Shown here: piece by piece, positions 9,214-16,585 of the stretch
How positions within the stretch are numbered: position 1 is the first letter of the stretch
Layout: each line of letters starts with the position of its first letter
Assembly (NCBI GenBank): GCA_964485395.1
Contig: CAZAJF010000018.1
Location: 1-64,000 of the forward strand
DNA: 64,000 nt
DNA from: JANNSO01 sp964485395
GTDB taxonomy: Bacteria > Spirochaetota > Spirochaetia > Treponematales > UBA12059
Direction: 5' to 3'
Program-made: the position numbers and the translations under genes
Notes under the pieces: model-generated
What the model was told of the DNA's origin: nothing
Databases searched by the model: none
The model's input: only the letters and a program-made list of their open reading frames with translations

Positions 9214-9222
9214 ATGTTCTCC

Positions 9223-10014
9223 TTATTTGGCCAATTTTCCGACGAGCTTCATGTGCTCCCCGAGGGCAGCTCCGAACTCCGGCGCGCCCAGCATCACAAG
9301 GCGCCCCATGGCCGTGGACTCTATCATCTCATCGGTTTCAAGGAGAATGCCGAGCGCGCTCTTCGGGCTGTCGAACCGCATGGTAAAAAACGGTTTTGAC
9401 CTTTCATAGGTTCCGCGGCAAGCCTTGGTGTTCCCCGCCTTTACCCGGATGTACGCGGCAAGCTCGGGCTCGTTGTCCACGGTCCACGCATAGACGCGGT
9501 CGGGGCTGGAAGCGGCCCATTTGGCAACGTCCGGATGGCCTGCCTTGTTAAGGCCGCTGATGCCGGACGACAGGAGGAAGAACAGCATTTTAACGAGGAG
9601 TTTTTGCTCGTCCGATTTCTGGGGAGCCTCTTTCGCGCCCAGGAACGACGCCATGGTCAGGAGACCCGTAAAAGTAGCCACTACGAGGCCGAAAGATCCG
9701 AACAGGCCGGATATTTTAGGCATTTTCTTGGATTTTCCGGAGAAAAAGGCGTTCAGGGACGCAAGGTCCTTGAATGCCAGTTCCACGTCTGGTTTCGGGT
9801 TCAGCCCTTTTGCCACGGTCAGCGCGCCGTCGGAAACGACGAAGTGGGTACCCCGGCCTCCGAGCCCGTCGGCGGTTTTCCCCGCGCTGACCTGTATGAT
9901 GCCATTCTTGCCGCCGAAGGCCTTCTTTACTTTGGGGTGCGACTGCGCGAGCACCTTGAGGAGCGGCAGGGCGGCGTTAAGAAATATTTCTGACGAGTAT
10001 TTTTCGGTGTCCAT
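9223..10014 (-). CDS. SCP2-like (sterol-carrier fold) protein, paralogue A
   Basis: A 263-residue protein that reads as two SCP2-like halves. The first contains VELAFKDLASLNAFFSGKSK, the second an FTMRFDSPKSALGILLETD-like segment and ends GEHMKLVGKLAK. SCP2 folds bind fatty acyl or other hydrophobic ligands. The assignment rests on pattern resemblance and similarity to the other SCP2-like gene of this operon at 13185-13937, so the two are probably paralogues. GAGGT lies before the ATG. It follows the transketolase C-terminal gene by two bases. A central hydrophobic stretch (residues ~107-125) may line a ligand tunnel or touch the membrane. Confidence 0.55.
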   Translation of the reverse strand: MDTEKYSSEIFLNAALPLLKVLAQSHPKVKKAFGGKNGIIQVSAGKTADGLGGRGTHFVVSDGALTVAKGLNPKPDVELAFKDLASLNAFFSGKSKKMPKISGLFGSFGLVVATFTGLLTMASFLGAKEAPQKSDEQKLLVKMLFFLLSSGISGLNKAGHPDVAKWAASSPDRVYAWTVDNEPELAAYIRVKAGNTKACRGTYERSKPFFTMRFDSPKSALGILLETDEMIESTAMGRLVMLGAPEFGAALGEHMKLVGKLAK

Positions 10015-10015
10015 G

Positions 10016-11023
10016 CTAGACCTCGTCGTCCCAGTTCTCGTCGGCTTCGAAATCCTTGCCCATCACCTCGCGAACCGACTTTACGATGCCGTTCTCGTCG
10101 ATTCCGTAATGGGCCATGAGATCCTCGTGGTAGCCGATGATCGAGAAGCAGTCGGGAACGCCCAGGCGCCTGAAGGAAAAAGACTTCCCGGTTTCCGCGG
10201 CGACTTCCGCGACGGCGCTTCCAAGGCCTCCCATTACCGTGTGGTCCTCCACCGTGATTATCCGGCGCGTTTCGCGTACGGCTTTCTCGATCGCCTCGCG
10301 GTCTATGGGCTTGATCGTATGCATGTTCAGCACGCGTATCTGCAGGCCGTCTTCCTTGGCCAGAATCTTGGCCGCCTCGAAAGCCCGCCAGACGCAGGAG
10401 CCGCACGCGATGATGGTAAGGTCGGTGCCTTCGCGAAGCTGTACCGCCTTGCCGATCTCGAAGCCGTAGTCGGGGGTTTCGTATAAAGGCTGGTCGAAGC
10501 CGCGGTTGATCCTTATATAGAAGGGCCCCTGCGTTTCGTACGCGGCGCGCACCGCGTGCGCGGTCTCTATTCCGTCCGCCGGAACAACGACGGTCAGGTT
10601 CGCCATGGATCGCATGATGGCTATGTCTTCGGTGCAGTGGTGCGTGGTGCCCGCCTGCCCGAACGACAGCCCCGCGTGCGTCGCTATCATCTTGACGTTC
10701 AGGTTCGGGTAGCAGATATCGGTGTGAACCTGGTCCAGCCCGCGCATCGCCGTAAAGATGGCGAAGGTGGACACGAACGGCGTAAAGCCCGCCTTGGCGA
10801 GCCCGGCCGCCATGCCGAACATGTTCTGCTCCGCGATTCCCGCGTTAAAGAAACGCTTGGGAAATTTCTCGCCCAGGAGGCCGATTTTCGTGGACTTCGC
10901 CAGGTCGGCGGAGAGGCCCACGATATCCTCGTGCTCGGCGGCGAGGTCGCACAGCGTCTGTCCGTATATTTCCGCGGTGGACAGTTTCGACGTGTCGAGC
11001 ATCGTAAAAGTCATTCCTCCCAT
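10016..11023 (-). CDS. Transketolase, C-terminal subunit
   Basis: 335 residues forming the pyrimidine-binding and C-terminal domains of a split transketolase. FFNAGIAEQNMFGMAAGLAK contains the conserved glutamate that activates thiamine diphosphate, and HAGLSFGQAGTTHHCTEDIA follows. With the upstream subunit it should make a ThDP enzyme that moves a two-carbon ketol unit between a ketose and an aldose, or performs a related carboligation. The start is ATG at 11023, one base after the stop of the N-terminal subunit, with GGGAG upstream. Presence in this operon rather than beside pentose phosphate genes suggests a dedicated substrate. It could instead be the cell's housekeeping enzyme; no full-length transketolase is in the window. 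Confidence 0.88.
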   Translation of the reverse strand: MGGMTFTMLDTSKLSTAEIYGQTLCDLAAEHEDIVGLSADLAKSTKIGLLGEKFPKRFFNAGIAEQNMFGMAAGLAKAGFTPFVSTFAIFTAMRGLDQVHTDICYPNLNVKMIATHAGLSFGQAGTTHHCTEDIAIMRSMANLTVVVPADGIETAHAVRAAYETQGPFYIRINRGFDQPLYETPDYGFEIGKAVQLREGTDLTIIACGSCVWRAFEAAKILAKEDGLQIRVLNMHTIKPIDREAIEKAVRETRRIITVEDHTVMGGLGSAVAEVAAETGKSFSFRRLGVPDCFSIIGYHEDLMAHYGIDENGIVKSVREVMGKDFEADENWDDEV

Positions 11024-11024
11024 A

Positions 11025-11879
11025 TCAGGCTCCCTTCATCCGTTTTTCGTGATACGCCGCCAGGCTTGCCTGCGCGGTCAAGGTTTTTTCGCTGTCCAGC
11101 GAGCCGTAGTGCCAGCGGTAGTCGCCTTCCATAAAGTTTATGCCCGCGCCCTTTACCGTGTTTGCCAGTATCAGCGCCGGTTTCTGCCGCGGCTTGAGAG
11201 CTTCGTCAAAGGCCGCCGCAAGCTGGGTAAAATCGTGCCCGTCGGTCTCGATCACGTCGAAGCCGAAAGCGCGCCACTTGTCGGCGAACGGCTCGAGCTT
11301 CATTATTTCCTCGGTAGGCCCGTCGATCATGCAGCGGTTCCGGTCCACGATGGCTATCAGGTTCGTAGCCCCGAAATGGGACGCCGCCATGGCGGATTCC
11401 CATACCTCGCCCTCGTTGCACTCGCCGTCGCCCATCAATACGAACGTCTTCCAGGTTGCGCCTTTGAGCTTCGCGCCGAGCGCGAGGCCGAGCCCTATTG
11501 CCAAGCCGTGCCCGAGGGAGCCGGTGGAAACATCCACGCCCTTCACCTTGTTGGAGTCCAGGTGCATGCCCAGCGGGCTGCCGGTGTGGTTATATTCTTT
11601 TAGCAATTCCTTGTCGAAGTAGCCCTTCTCCGCGAGTACGGGCGCATAGCCGACCCCGACGTGGCCCTTGGAAAGGATAAAACGGTCCCTATCCTCCCAG
11701 TCGGGGTTTTTCGGGTCGGTCTTCATGTATTTGTGGTACAGGACCACGAGGATGTCCATCGCGGACATGGATCCGCCGATGTGGCCGGAGCCTGCCCAGC
11801 CTACGGTGTCCAGCGACAGCAGGCGCAATTCGTGCGCCTTGCGCTCGAGCGTCGATTTTTCTTCAGGTTTCAGTGGCAT
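11025..11879 (-). CDS. Transketolase, N-terminal subunit (ThDP diphosphate-binding)
   Basis: 284 residues carrying the ThDP diphosphate/Mg site: GDGECNEGEVWE followed by NLIAIVDRN is the classic GDG...N motif. Upstream landmarks are SGHIGGSMSAMDILVVLYH and FILSKGHVGVGYAPVLAEKG. Length and motifs match the N-terminal half of split transketolases common in anaerobes. AAGGAA precedes the ATG at 11879. The gene is followed after one base by the C-terminal subunit, as expected for a 1:1 complex, and lies 12 bases after the class III aminotransferase. Confidence 0.9.
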   Translation of the reverse strand: MPLKPEEKSTLERKAHELRLLSLDTVGWAGSGHIGGSMSAMDILVVLYHKYMKTDPKNPDWEDRDRFILSKGHVGVGYAPVLAEKGYFDKELLKEYNHTGSPLGMHLDSNKVKGVDVSTGSLGHGLAIGLGLALGAKLKGATWKTFVLMGDGECNEGEVWESAMAASHFGATNLIAIVDRNRCMIDGPTEEIMKLEPFADKWRAFGFDVIETDGHDFTQLAAAFDEALKPRQKPALILANTVKGAGINFMEGDYRWHYGSLDSEKTLTAQASLAAYHEKRMKGA

Positions 11880-11891
11880 TGTCGTTCCTTT

Positions 11892-13163
11892 CTATTTGAT
11901 ACCGTGTATTATCTTTTCGGGTCCGTCGCGCTTCACGACCGCGAACGCCTCGTCGGCGACGTCCAGCGTAAAGGAAATATCCTCGTCGGTAAGGGCGGTG
12001 TTGATGAACAGGTTATGGTGGTTGGTAAAGAAAACGCCCCGGTGCACGCATTCGGCGACCCATGCCTGATGCAGGAACAGGTCCTTGTCGTTAGCGATGC
12101 GCATGTACCACATCGCGGGCTCCCCGGAAACCTTCAGGTCAAAGCCGTGGCGCTTGCCGCGTTCCACAAGCCCGGTCGTAAGTTTTACGCCCAGGTCCGT
12201 GCAGGTTTTCGCGGCGTTTATCCTGGCCATCTTTTTAACGCAGGTAAGCGCGGCAGCGATAGGCGCGGCGGACAGCCAGTACGAGCCCGTGTACATCACG
12301 GATCCGGCGGCGCCTTTGAGAGCTTCGGTTCCGCAAATGGCGGACACGTTCCAGCCGTTGCCCAGCGCCTTGCAGAAGCACATGAGATCCGCCTTGAAGC
12401 CGTAATGGCGGTCGCTGCCCGCGGTATCCAGCCTGAACCCGCAACGCACGTCGTCTATGGCCAGGACGATTCCCTCGCGCGTGCAAAGCTCGCGGACCTT
12501 TTTCCAGTAACCGCTTGGAGGAAGCCTGTTGTCGTCGAATACCGGGTGGTAATAGGGCGTTGAAATGTAGCAGGCGACCTGCCCGCGGTTTTCCGTTACC
12601 ACGCGCTCGAATTCCTCGTAGTCCCCGAATGTTACATAAAGATTATTCGCCGTATCCTCGGGCGTAATGCCTGGGTGCCCTGGTTTCTGGGTCCACGGCG
12701 CCACGCCATGGTAGCCGCCTTTGGCCAGTATCGTTTTTTTCCTTCCTGTCGCCGCTTTGGAGATCATGAGGGCGTAGGTGGTGGTGTCCCCGCCGTTCTT
12801 GCAGAAGAACGCCCAGTCGGCCATGGCCACGGTGTCCACCATGGTTTCCGCCAGGTCGATCATCACCGGGGAAGGCGAGCTCACGCAGTTGCCCAGCTTG
12901 AGCTGCGCGAGCGCGGCCGCGTCCACTTCGGGGTCCGAGTAGCCCAGGACGTTGGGACCGTAGGCGCACATGTAGTCTATGAAGCGGTTGCCGTCCGCGT
13001 CCCAAAAATAAGCGCCTTCCGCCCGCGACGAAAATAATGGAAAATTCCCCACCGGCATGAAGCAGCCTTCCGCTGGGCCCAAGTGCCCGTAGACCCCGCC
13101 GGGCAGGGACTTCGTTGCCCGCTCGAAAAGGGCTTTGCTCTTGTCATACGTATACGTTTTCAT
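11892..13163 (-). CDS. Class III PLP aminotransferase (HemL-like)
   Basis: A 423-residue fold-type I enzyme related to glutamate-1-semialdehyde aminomutase and omega-aminotransferases. Visible are the N-terminal LPGGVYGHLGPAEG, the cofactor aspartate in IDDVRCGFR and the PLP lysine K265 in CFCKALGNGW. The sequence differs from housekeeping HemL (IDDVRCGF instead of the usual DEVMTGFR). No tetrapyrrole genes are near, and the neighbours are transketolase and SCP2-like genes. It is therefore more likely a pathway-specific aminotransferase or aminomutase acting on an aldehyde or ketone. AGGAG precedes the ATG. Substrate unknown. Confidence 0.82.
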   Translation of the reverse strand: MKTYTYDKSKALFERATKSLPGGVYGHLGPAEGCFMPVGNFPLFSSRAEGAYFWDADGNRFIDYMCAYGPNVLGYSDPEVDAAALAQLKLGNCVSSPSPVMIDLAETMVDTVAMADWAFFCKNGGDTTTYALMISKAATGRKKTILAKGGYHGVAPWTQKPGHPGITPEDTANNLYVTFGDYEEFERVVTENRGQVACYISTPYYHPVFDDNRLPPSGYWKKVRELCTREGIVLAIDDVRCGFRLDTAGSDRHYGFKADLMCFCKALGNGWNVSAICGTEALKGAAGSVMYTGSYWLSAAPIAAALTCVKKMARINAAKTCTDLGVKLTTGLVERGKRHGFDLKVSGEPAMWYMRIANDKDLFLHQAWVAECVHRGVFFTNHHNLFINTALTDEDISFTLDVADEAFAVVKRDGPEKIIHGIK

Positions 13164-13184
13164 GAATGCGTCTCCTCGGTGCGC

Positions 13185-13937
13185 TTAGGCGAGATAGCCG
13201 GGCACTAAGCCCAGGATTTTGTTCAAGTTGTCGATAAGCGGCACGAAACCCGAGAGTTCAACCCCGCCTGAGCCTATGGCCTGGTATGCGTCCACTTCGC
13301 CGCGAAGCATCGCTCCCGCGGAATCATGGTCGGGAAACAGCATTCGCGCGCGCGCGACCGGATGGTTTTTTGAAACGGTGGAGAAAGCTTTTGACTTGCA
13401 TTCCACCGTAACGCACGGACCGCCCTTGATTCCTATCAGCACGGTTCCATCGGGCATCCTGGCCGCGTTGAGCTTGCCGGTCTCGTCGTGGTTCGCGATC
13501 TCCGAGAGCGAAAATCCGGCTACCAGCAGCGTCATCTCCACATTCGCGTCGCGGTAGGCTTTGTTCTTGAGCAAAGCTTTTTCCGGCTTCAGAAAGTAGG
13601 ACAGGCGATTTGTCAGGGTGGTAAACGAGCCTTTTAAGAACGCCAGTTTCGTAAGGCCTTTCAGAGGTATCGGATTTCCCGTTCCGGCTATCATGGCGTT
13701 GAAGGCGCGCGGATTCGGAAACCAAAGATGGATGCTCGATTTTCCCGGACCCGGAAGAAACGTTATCGTTCCTGTGCCTATGGCGATTCGCGCCGACCCC
13801 ATGCCGCGTACGGTAAACCGGATAGTTTCTGAGTGCCGCTCCGCGATTTGCCTGGATTCGGGGTCGAGTTTGGGTAATGCCTCCATTGTATGCAAAACCG
13901 CGAACAAGTTGATGCGTGACAACGTATGCTCATCCAT
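13185..13937 (-). CDS. SCP2-like protein, paralogue B; first gene of the metabolic operon
   Basis: A 250-residue protein with two SCP2-like halves, IHLWFPNPRAFNAMIAGTG in the first and an ARMLFPDHDSAGAMLRGEVD-type segment ending SGFVPLIDNLNKILGLV in the second. That ending is typical of small SCP2 proteins that bind hydrophobic ligands. It resembles the product at 9223-10014 in order of elements and spacing. It has a strong ribosome site (AGGAGG, then TATTC and ATG). As the first gene it lies directly behind the palindromic operator. Function unknown; a carrier or sensor of an acyl-like intermediate is a reasonable guess. Confidence 0.5.
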   Translation of the reverse strand: MDEHTLSRINLFAVLHTMEALPKLDPESRQIAERHSETIRFTVRGMGSARIAIGTGTITFLPGPGKSSIHLWFPNPRAFNAMIAGTGNPIPLKGLTKLAFLKGSFTTLTNRLSYFLKPEKALLKNKAYRDANVEMTLLVAGFSLSEIANHDETGKLNAARMPDGTVLIGIKGGPCVTVECKSKAFSTVSKNHPVARARMLFPDHDSAGAMLRGEVDAYQAIGSGGVELSGFVPLIDNLNKILGLVPGYLA

Positions 13938-13965
13938 GAATACCTCCTGTACTTCTCAAACATGC

Positions 13966-13991
13966 ATATCGAGCGAACGCTCGCTCGATAT
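13966..13991. promoter_or_regulatory. 26-bp palindromic operator, probable TetR site
   Basis: An inverted repeat of ATATCGAGCGA-type half-sites (left arm ATATCGAGCGAAC, right arm its complement except one position). It is centred 41 bases upstream of the ATG at 13937. Its size and GAGCG/CGCTC core fit TetR-family operators. It starts about seven bases after the predicted -10 box, so a bound protein would block initiation. The only regulator gene nearby is the TetR gene at 5620-6294. Binding is inferred. Confidence 0.7.
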
Positions 13992-13997
13992 TGAAGC

Positions 13998-14027
13998 ATT
14001 ATTTACTCGCTTTTTTAAATTTGGCAA
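13998..14027 (-). promoter_or_regulatory. Predicted sigma-70 promoter of the 13.9-6.4 kb operon
   Basis: TTGCCA at 14027-14022, an 18-base spacer and AATAAT at 14003-13998 on the minus strand. The predicted start of transcription falls at the edge of the palindrome 13966-13991. The AGGAGG of the first gene lies further downstream, so this unit has an ordinary leader. Confidence 0.55.
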
Positions 14028-14082
14028 GCTTTATTATTCGATTTTCATAAATTACGGCTAATTGGTTAAAACATCGCCGGGC

Positions 14083-14111
14083 TTCCCAAATTTACGCGAA
14101 CCGTATATAGT
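14083..14111 (+). promoter_or_regulatory. Predicted promoter of the DMT transporter (leaderless)
   Basis: TATAGT at 14106-14111 with a weak -35 (TTCCCA, 14083-14088) 17 bases upstream. Seven bases then lead to the ATG at 14119, with no ribosome site. Divergent from the operon promoter about 60 bases away. Confidence 0.4.
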
Positions 14112-14118
14112 CCATCGC

Positions 14119-15069
14119 ATGCATAACATTGGTGAGATCGCAGCGTTCGGAACGGCAATATGCTGGACGCTTTCGGCTATATTTTTCGAGCGCGCCACGA
14201 AAAAAATCGGCGTGCTCGCCGTAAACTTCTATAAAGTAGTATTCGCATTCGTCTTTTTAGGTATCAGCGCCACGCTTCTGCGCGGCATGCCTCTCCCTCT
14301 GGATGCTCCGCCGCGCGCCTGGATTTTCCTGTCGCTGTCCGGTGTCATCGGCTTCGTCATCACGGATATCTTCCTGTTCAGCGCGTACAAGATAATCGGC
14401 TCGCGCATGGGTACCCTGTTTCTGGCTCTGTCTCCGCCGATAACGGCCTTTTTAGGATTCATCTTCCTGGGAGAGAACATGGGCAGCCGCTCGGTGCTGG
14501 GCATGGCTTTGGTTGCATTTGGCATCGTGACGGCCGTGCTGGGGCGGCGCGATGCGAAGGCTGCCGTCAAGGAAGCCAAGGCCGCGGCGGGAATCCTGTC
14601 CGAGACTGATATTCAAAAGAATAAGGCCGAAGCGCGCCTAAAGAAGCGCGGTTATCTGTTTGCGCTTTTATCGTCCGTCGGCCAGTCCATCGGCATGATC
14701 TTTACGAAATATGGACTGGGTGATTACGATCCTGTTTCGGGCACGCAGATTCGCGTGGCGGTGGCCATCGTCGGCTTTGCCGCGGTATCCATCGTGTGGG
14801 AACGCGGCCGCAACCTGAGTGCGGCGCTCAAGAACCCCTCCGGCATGAAAACCACGCTGGGCGGCTCCATTTTCGGGCCGTTCCTGGGCGTGGCATTATC
14901 GCTTTTTGCCATGCAGAACACCAACGCGGGAATCGTGAGCACGCTCATCGGCCTTACTCCCATCCTGATAATTCCGCCGGCGATCATATTCTTCAAGCAG
15001 AAGGTAAAACCGCTCGAAATTATGGGAGCGCTCATCGCGGTTGCGGGATCGGCCGTATTTTTCATGTAA
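14119..15069 (+). CDS. DMT superfamily transporter (two EamA domains)
   Basis: A 316-residue membrane protein with ten predicted helices in two EamA repeats (first ~residues 5-140, second ~175-315), separated by a charged loop (KEAKAAAGILSETDIQKNKA). EamA proteins export or exchange small metabolites; the substrate is unknown. The ATG at 14119 (MHNIGEIAAFG) is preferred over the in-frame TTG at 14062 because that gives the usual N-terminus and because a -10 box ends seven bases before it. It is transcribed away from the SCP2/transketolase operon. Confidence 0.82.
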   Translation: MHNIGEIAAFGTAICWTLSAIFFERATKKIGVLAVNFYKVVFAFVFLGISATLLRGMPLPLDAPPRAWIFLSLSGVIGFVITDIFLFSAYKIIGSRMGTLFLALSPPITAFLGFIFLGENMGSRSVLGMALVAFGIVTAVLGRRDAKAAVKEAKAAAGILSETDIQKNKAEARLKKRGYLFALLSSVGQSIGMIFTKYGLGDYDPVSGTQIRVAVAIVGFAAVSIVWERGRNLSAALKNPSGMKTTLGGSIFGPFLGVALSLFAMQNTNAGIVSTLIGLTPILIIPPAIIFFKQKVKPLEIMGALIAVAGSAVFFM

Positions 15070-15153
15070 AGGGTTACTGGTTTTATTCGATATATCGCAG
15101 TATTTTATTTTAAGACCTAATCGACGTGTAATTTTTGAAAAAGGGGAACTGCC

Positions 15154-16515
15154 TTGAAAAAAAAAGTGATAAGAATCCTTCAGTTGCTTACTTTAGCCGG
15201 AATCCTTGTATTTACCGTTTCGTGCGCCTCCGGAATCGCGCTTTCCAAGGCCAAGCGTCAGCTTAAGCAGGGTGACGCGGTCGGTGCTGTCGTTTTTGCA
15301 GCCCAATCCGTTGCCAAGGATGCCAAGAATTATAAGGCCATCGATTACCTATTCTCGATATATCCGGAGGCGATCGCCAAACGCGCCGAAGAAGCGGATA
15401 TAGCGGAGCGGAGCACGGCGAAGTATCATCTTGAAGATTTGGTATCCGCCCTTTCCGACCTGCACAGCATGTTTGACTCGGTTTCGCGGCTGCCGCCCGT
15501 GTACAGAAAAAAATCATCGGTTCCCGTAACTTTTCCCGTTGCGTACCAAAAAGAACGTCTTGCCCAGGCCAAAGCCGGAGCCGCCGAATTACGGTATGCG
15601 GAAGGCGTGGCGTATGCCGAACAAGGCTCCCGCAAAGCATGGCGCGAGGCGCACCAGCGCTTCGTAAAAGCCCTCATCTACGTTCCCGGTTACCGGGATG
15701 CGGAAGCCAGGGCGGGGGAAGCACGTGAATTAGGTTCGGATAAAGTGCTCGTGCTGCCGTTCAACGCAAGCTCCGCAGGCGGAATCTCCGGTGATTTCGG
15801 CGTGTTTTCCAAAGGCGATACCTTAAGCACGCTTGTTGGAAAATATTTGAGCACGCTTGCAAAGGGCGAAACCATGTCCTCCGAGCTTGCTACCTTTTTC
15901 TATAACAGCTACCTGAGCACGATTGTCGCCGAGGCGGGCAAGCAGCAATATGTGCGCGTAGTCGAACGATCCGTTATCGAAGATCTGCTGCGTGAACGGG
16001 AAATTGCCGTGAGCGCATTGGCGGACGGCAGGGTAAAACTGGAATCCCTTGGAATCCAGGGCGCCAATATCATCGTATTCGGGCAAATATCGGGGGTTAT
16101 GTACGAGCAGCCCCGGGAAACCAGCAAAACCGTGACGCTCCAGGCCATTGTGGAGCAACCGGTGCCCGGTGCGGCTCCGGTAAACGGCGTGGTTCCCCAA
16201 GAAAAAGTAACCGTGTACGCTACGGTTACCCTGCATACGAAAACGTCCTCGCTTACCGCCGGTTTTTCCCTTCGGGCGGTAAACGTCGAAAATTCGCTGC
16301 TCGTCGACGTCGTTTCCAAGACGCAGACTGTGCGCGATACCAAAGAATGGGCGGAGTATTCCGGCGACAAGCGCGCCTTAACGGATACCTATGTGCATCT
16401 TACGGAAAAACGCGAGGAATCGGTTCGCAATCCCCGCGAAATGATGTCGGAACTGGCTACGGAACTGATACCGTCGGCAATACGCAGTCTCCTTCAAAAG
16501 CTTCCGCTGGAGTGA
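15154..16515 (+). CDS. CsgG-family lipoprotein
   Basis: A 453-residue lipoprotein. Signal MKKKVIRILQLLTLAGILVF ends in lipobox TVSC. Residues ~25-180 look alpha-helical and tetratricopeptide-like. From ~190 the sequence carries a CsgG/curli-assembly-type core (VVERSVIEDLLREREIAVSA, then LGIQGANIIVFGQISGV), which in CsgG and its relatives forms an oligomeric envelope ring. No csgA, csgB, csgE or csgF-like genes are nearby, so curli export should not be assumed; spirochaetes carry several such lipoproteins of unknown role. The start is TTG with GGGGAA about six bases upstream. Confidence 0.65.
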   Translation: MKKKVIRILQLLTLAGILVFTVSCASGIALSKAKRQLKQGDAVGAVVFAAQSVAKDAKNYKAIDYLFSIYPEAIAKRAEEADIAERSTAKYHLEDLVSALSDLHSMFDSVSRLPPVYRKKSSVPVTFPVAYQKERLAQAKAGAAELRYAEGVAYAEQGSRKAWREAHQRFVKALIYVPGYRDAEARAGEARELGSDKVLVLPFNASSAGGISGDFGVFSKGDTLSTLVGKYLSTLAKGETMSSELATFFYNSYLSTIVAEAGKQQYVRVVERSVIEDLLREREIAVSALADGRVKLESLGIQGANIIVFGQISGVMYEQPRETSKTVTLQAIVEQPVPGAAPVNGVVPQEKVTVYATVTLHTKTSSLTAGFSLRAVNVENSLLVDVVSKTQTVRDTKEWAEYSGDKRALTDTYVHLTEKREESVRNPREMMSELATELIPSAIRSLLQKLPLE

Positions 16516-16550
16516 TGCCGGGTAATCGGTAGAATTTTCCATTTGACCGC

Positions 16551-16579
16551 TTGCGTTGCCGTGATTCCGGCTTTATGCT
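16551..16579 (+). promoter_or_regulatory. Predicted promoter of the beta-CASP nuclease gene (leaderless)
   Basis: TTGCGT at 16551-16556, a 17-base spacer, TATGCT at 16574-16579, then six bases (TTCGTC) to the ATG at 16586. No ribosome site fits between. Confidence 0.55.
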
Positions 16580-16585
16580 TTCGTC

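Noticed and set aside
10016..11879. 1-deoxyxylulose-5-phosphate synthase
   Set aside because: The split arrangement and the GDGECNEGEVWE motif fit transketolase; DXS is a single longer chain.
11892..13163. Housekeeping glutamate-1-semialdehyde aminomutase (hemL)
   Set aside because: The cofactor-aspartate motif differs (DDVRCGF) and there are no tetrapyrrole genes nearby; only the family was assigned.
15154..16515. Curli secretion channel csgG
   Set aside because: Only a CsgG-like domain is present and no curli genes are adjacent, so no gene symbol was given.
16543..16548. TTGACC as -35 of the beta-CASP gene
   Set aside because: It lies 25 bases from the TATGCT box; TTGCGT at 16551 has the correct 17-base spacing.
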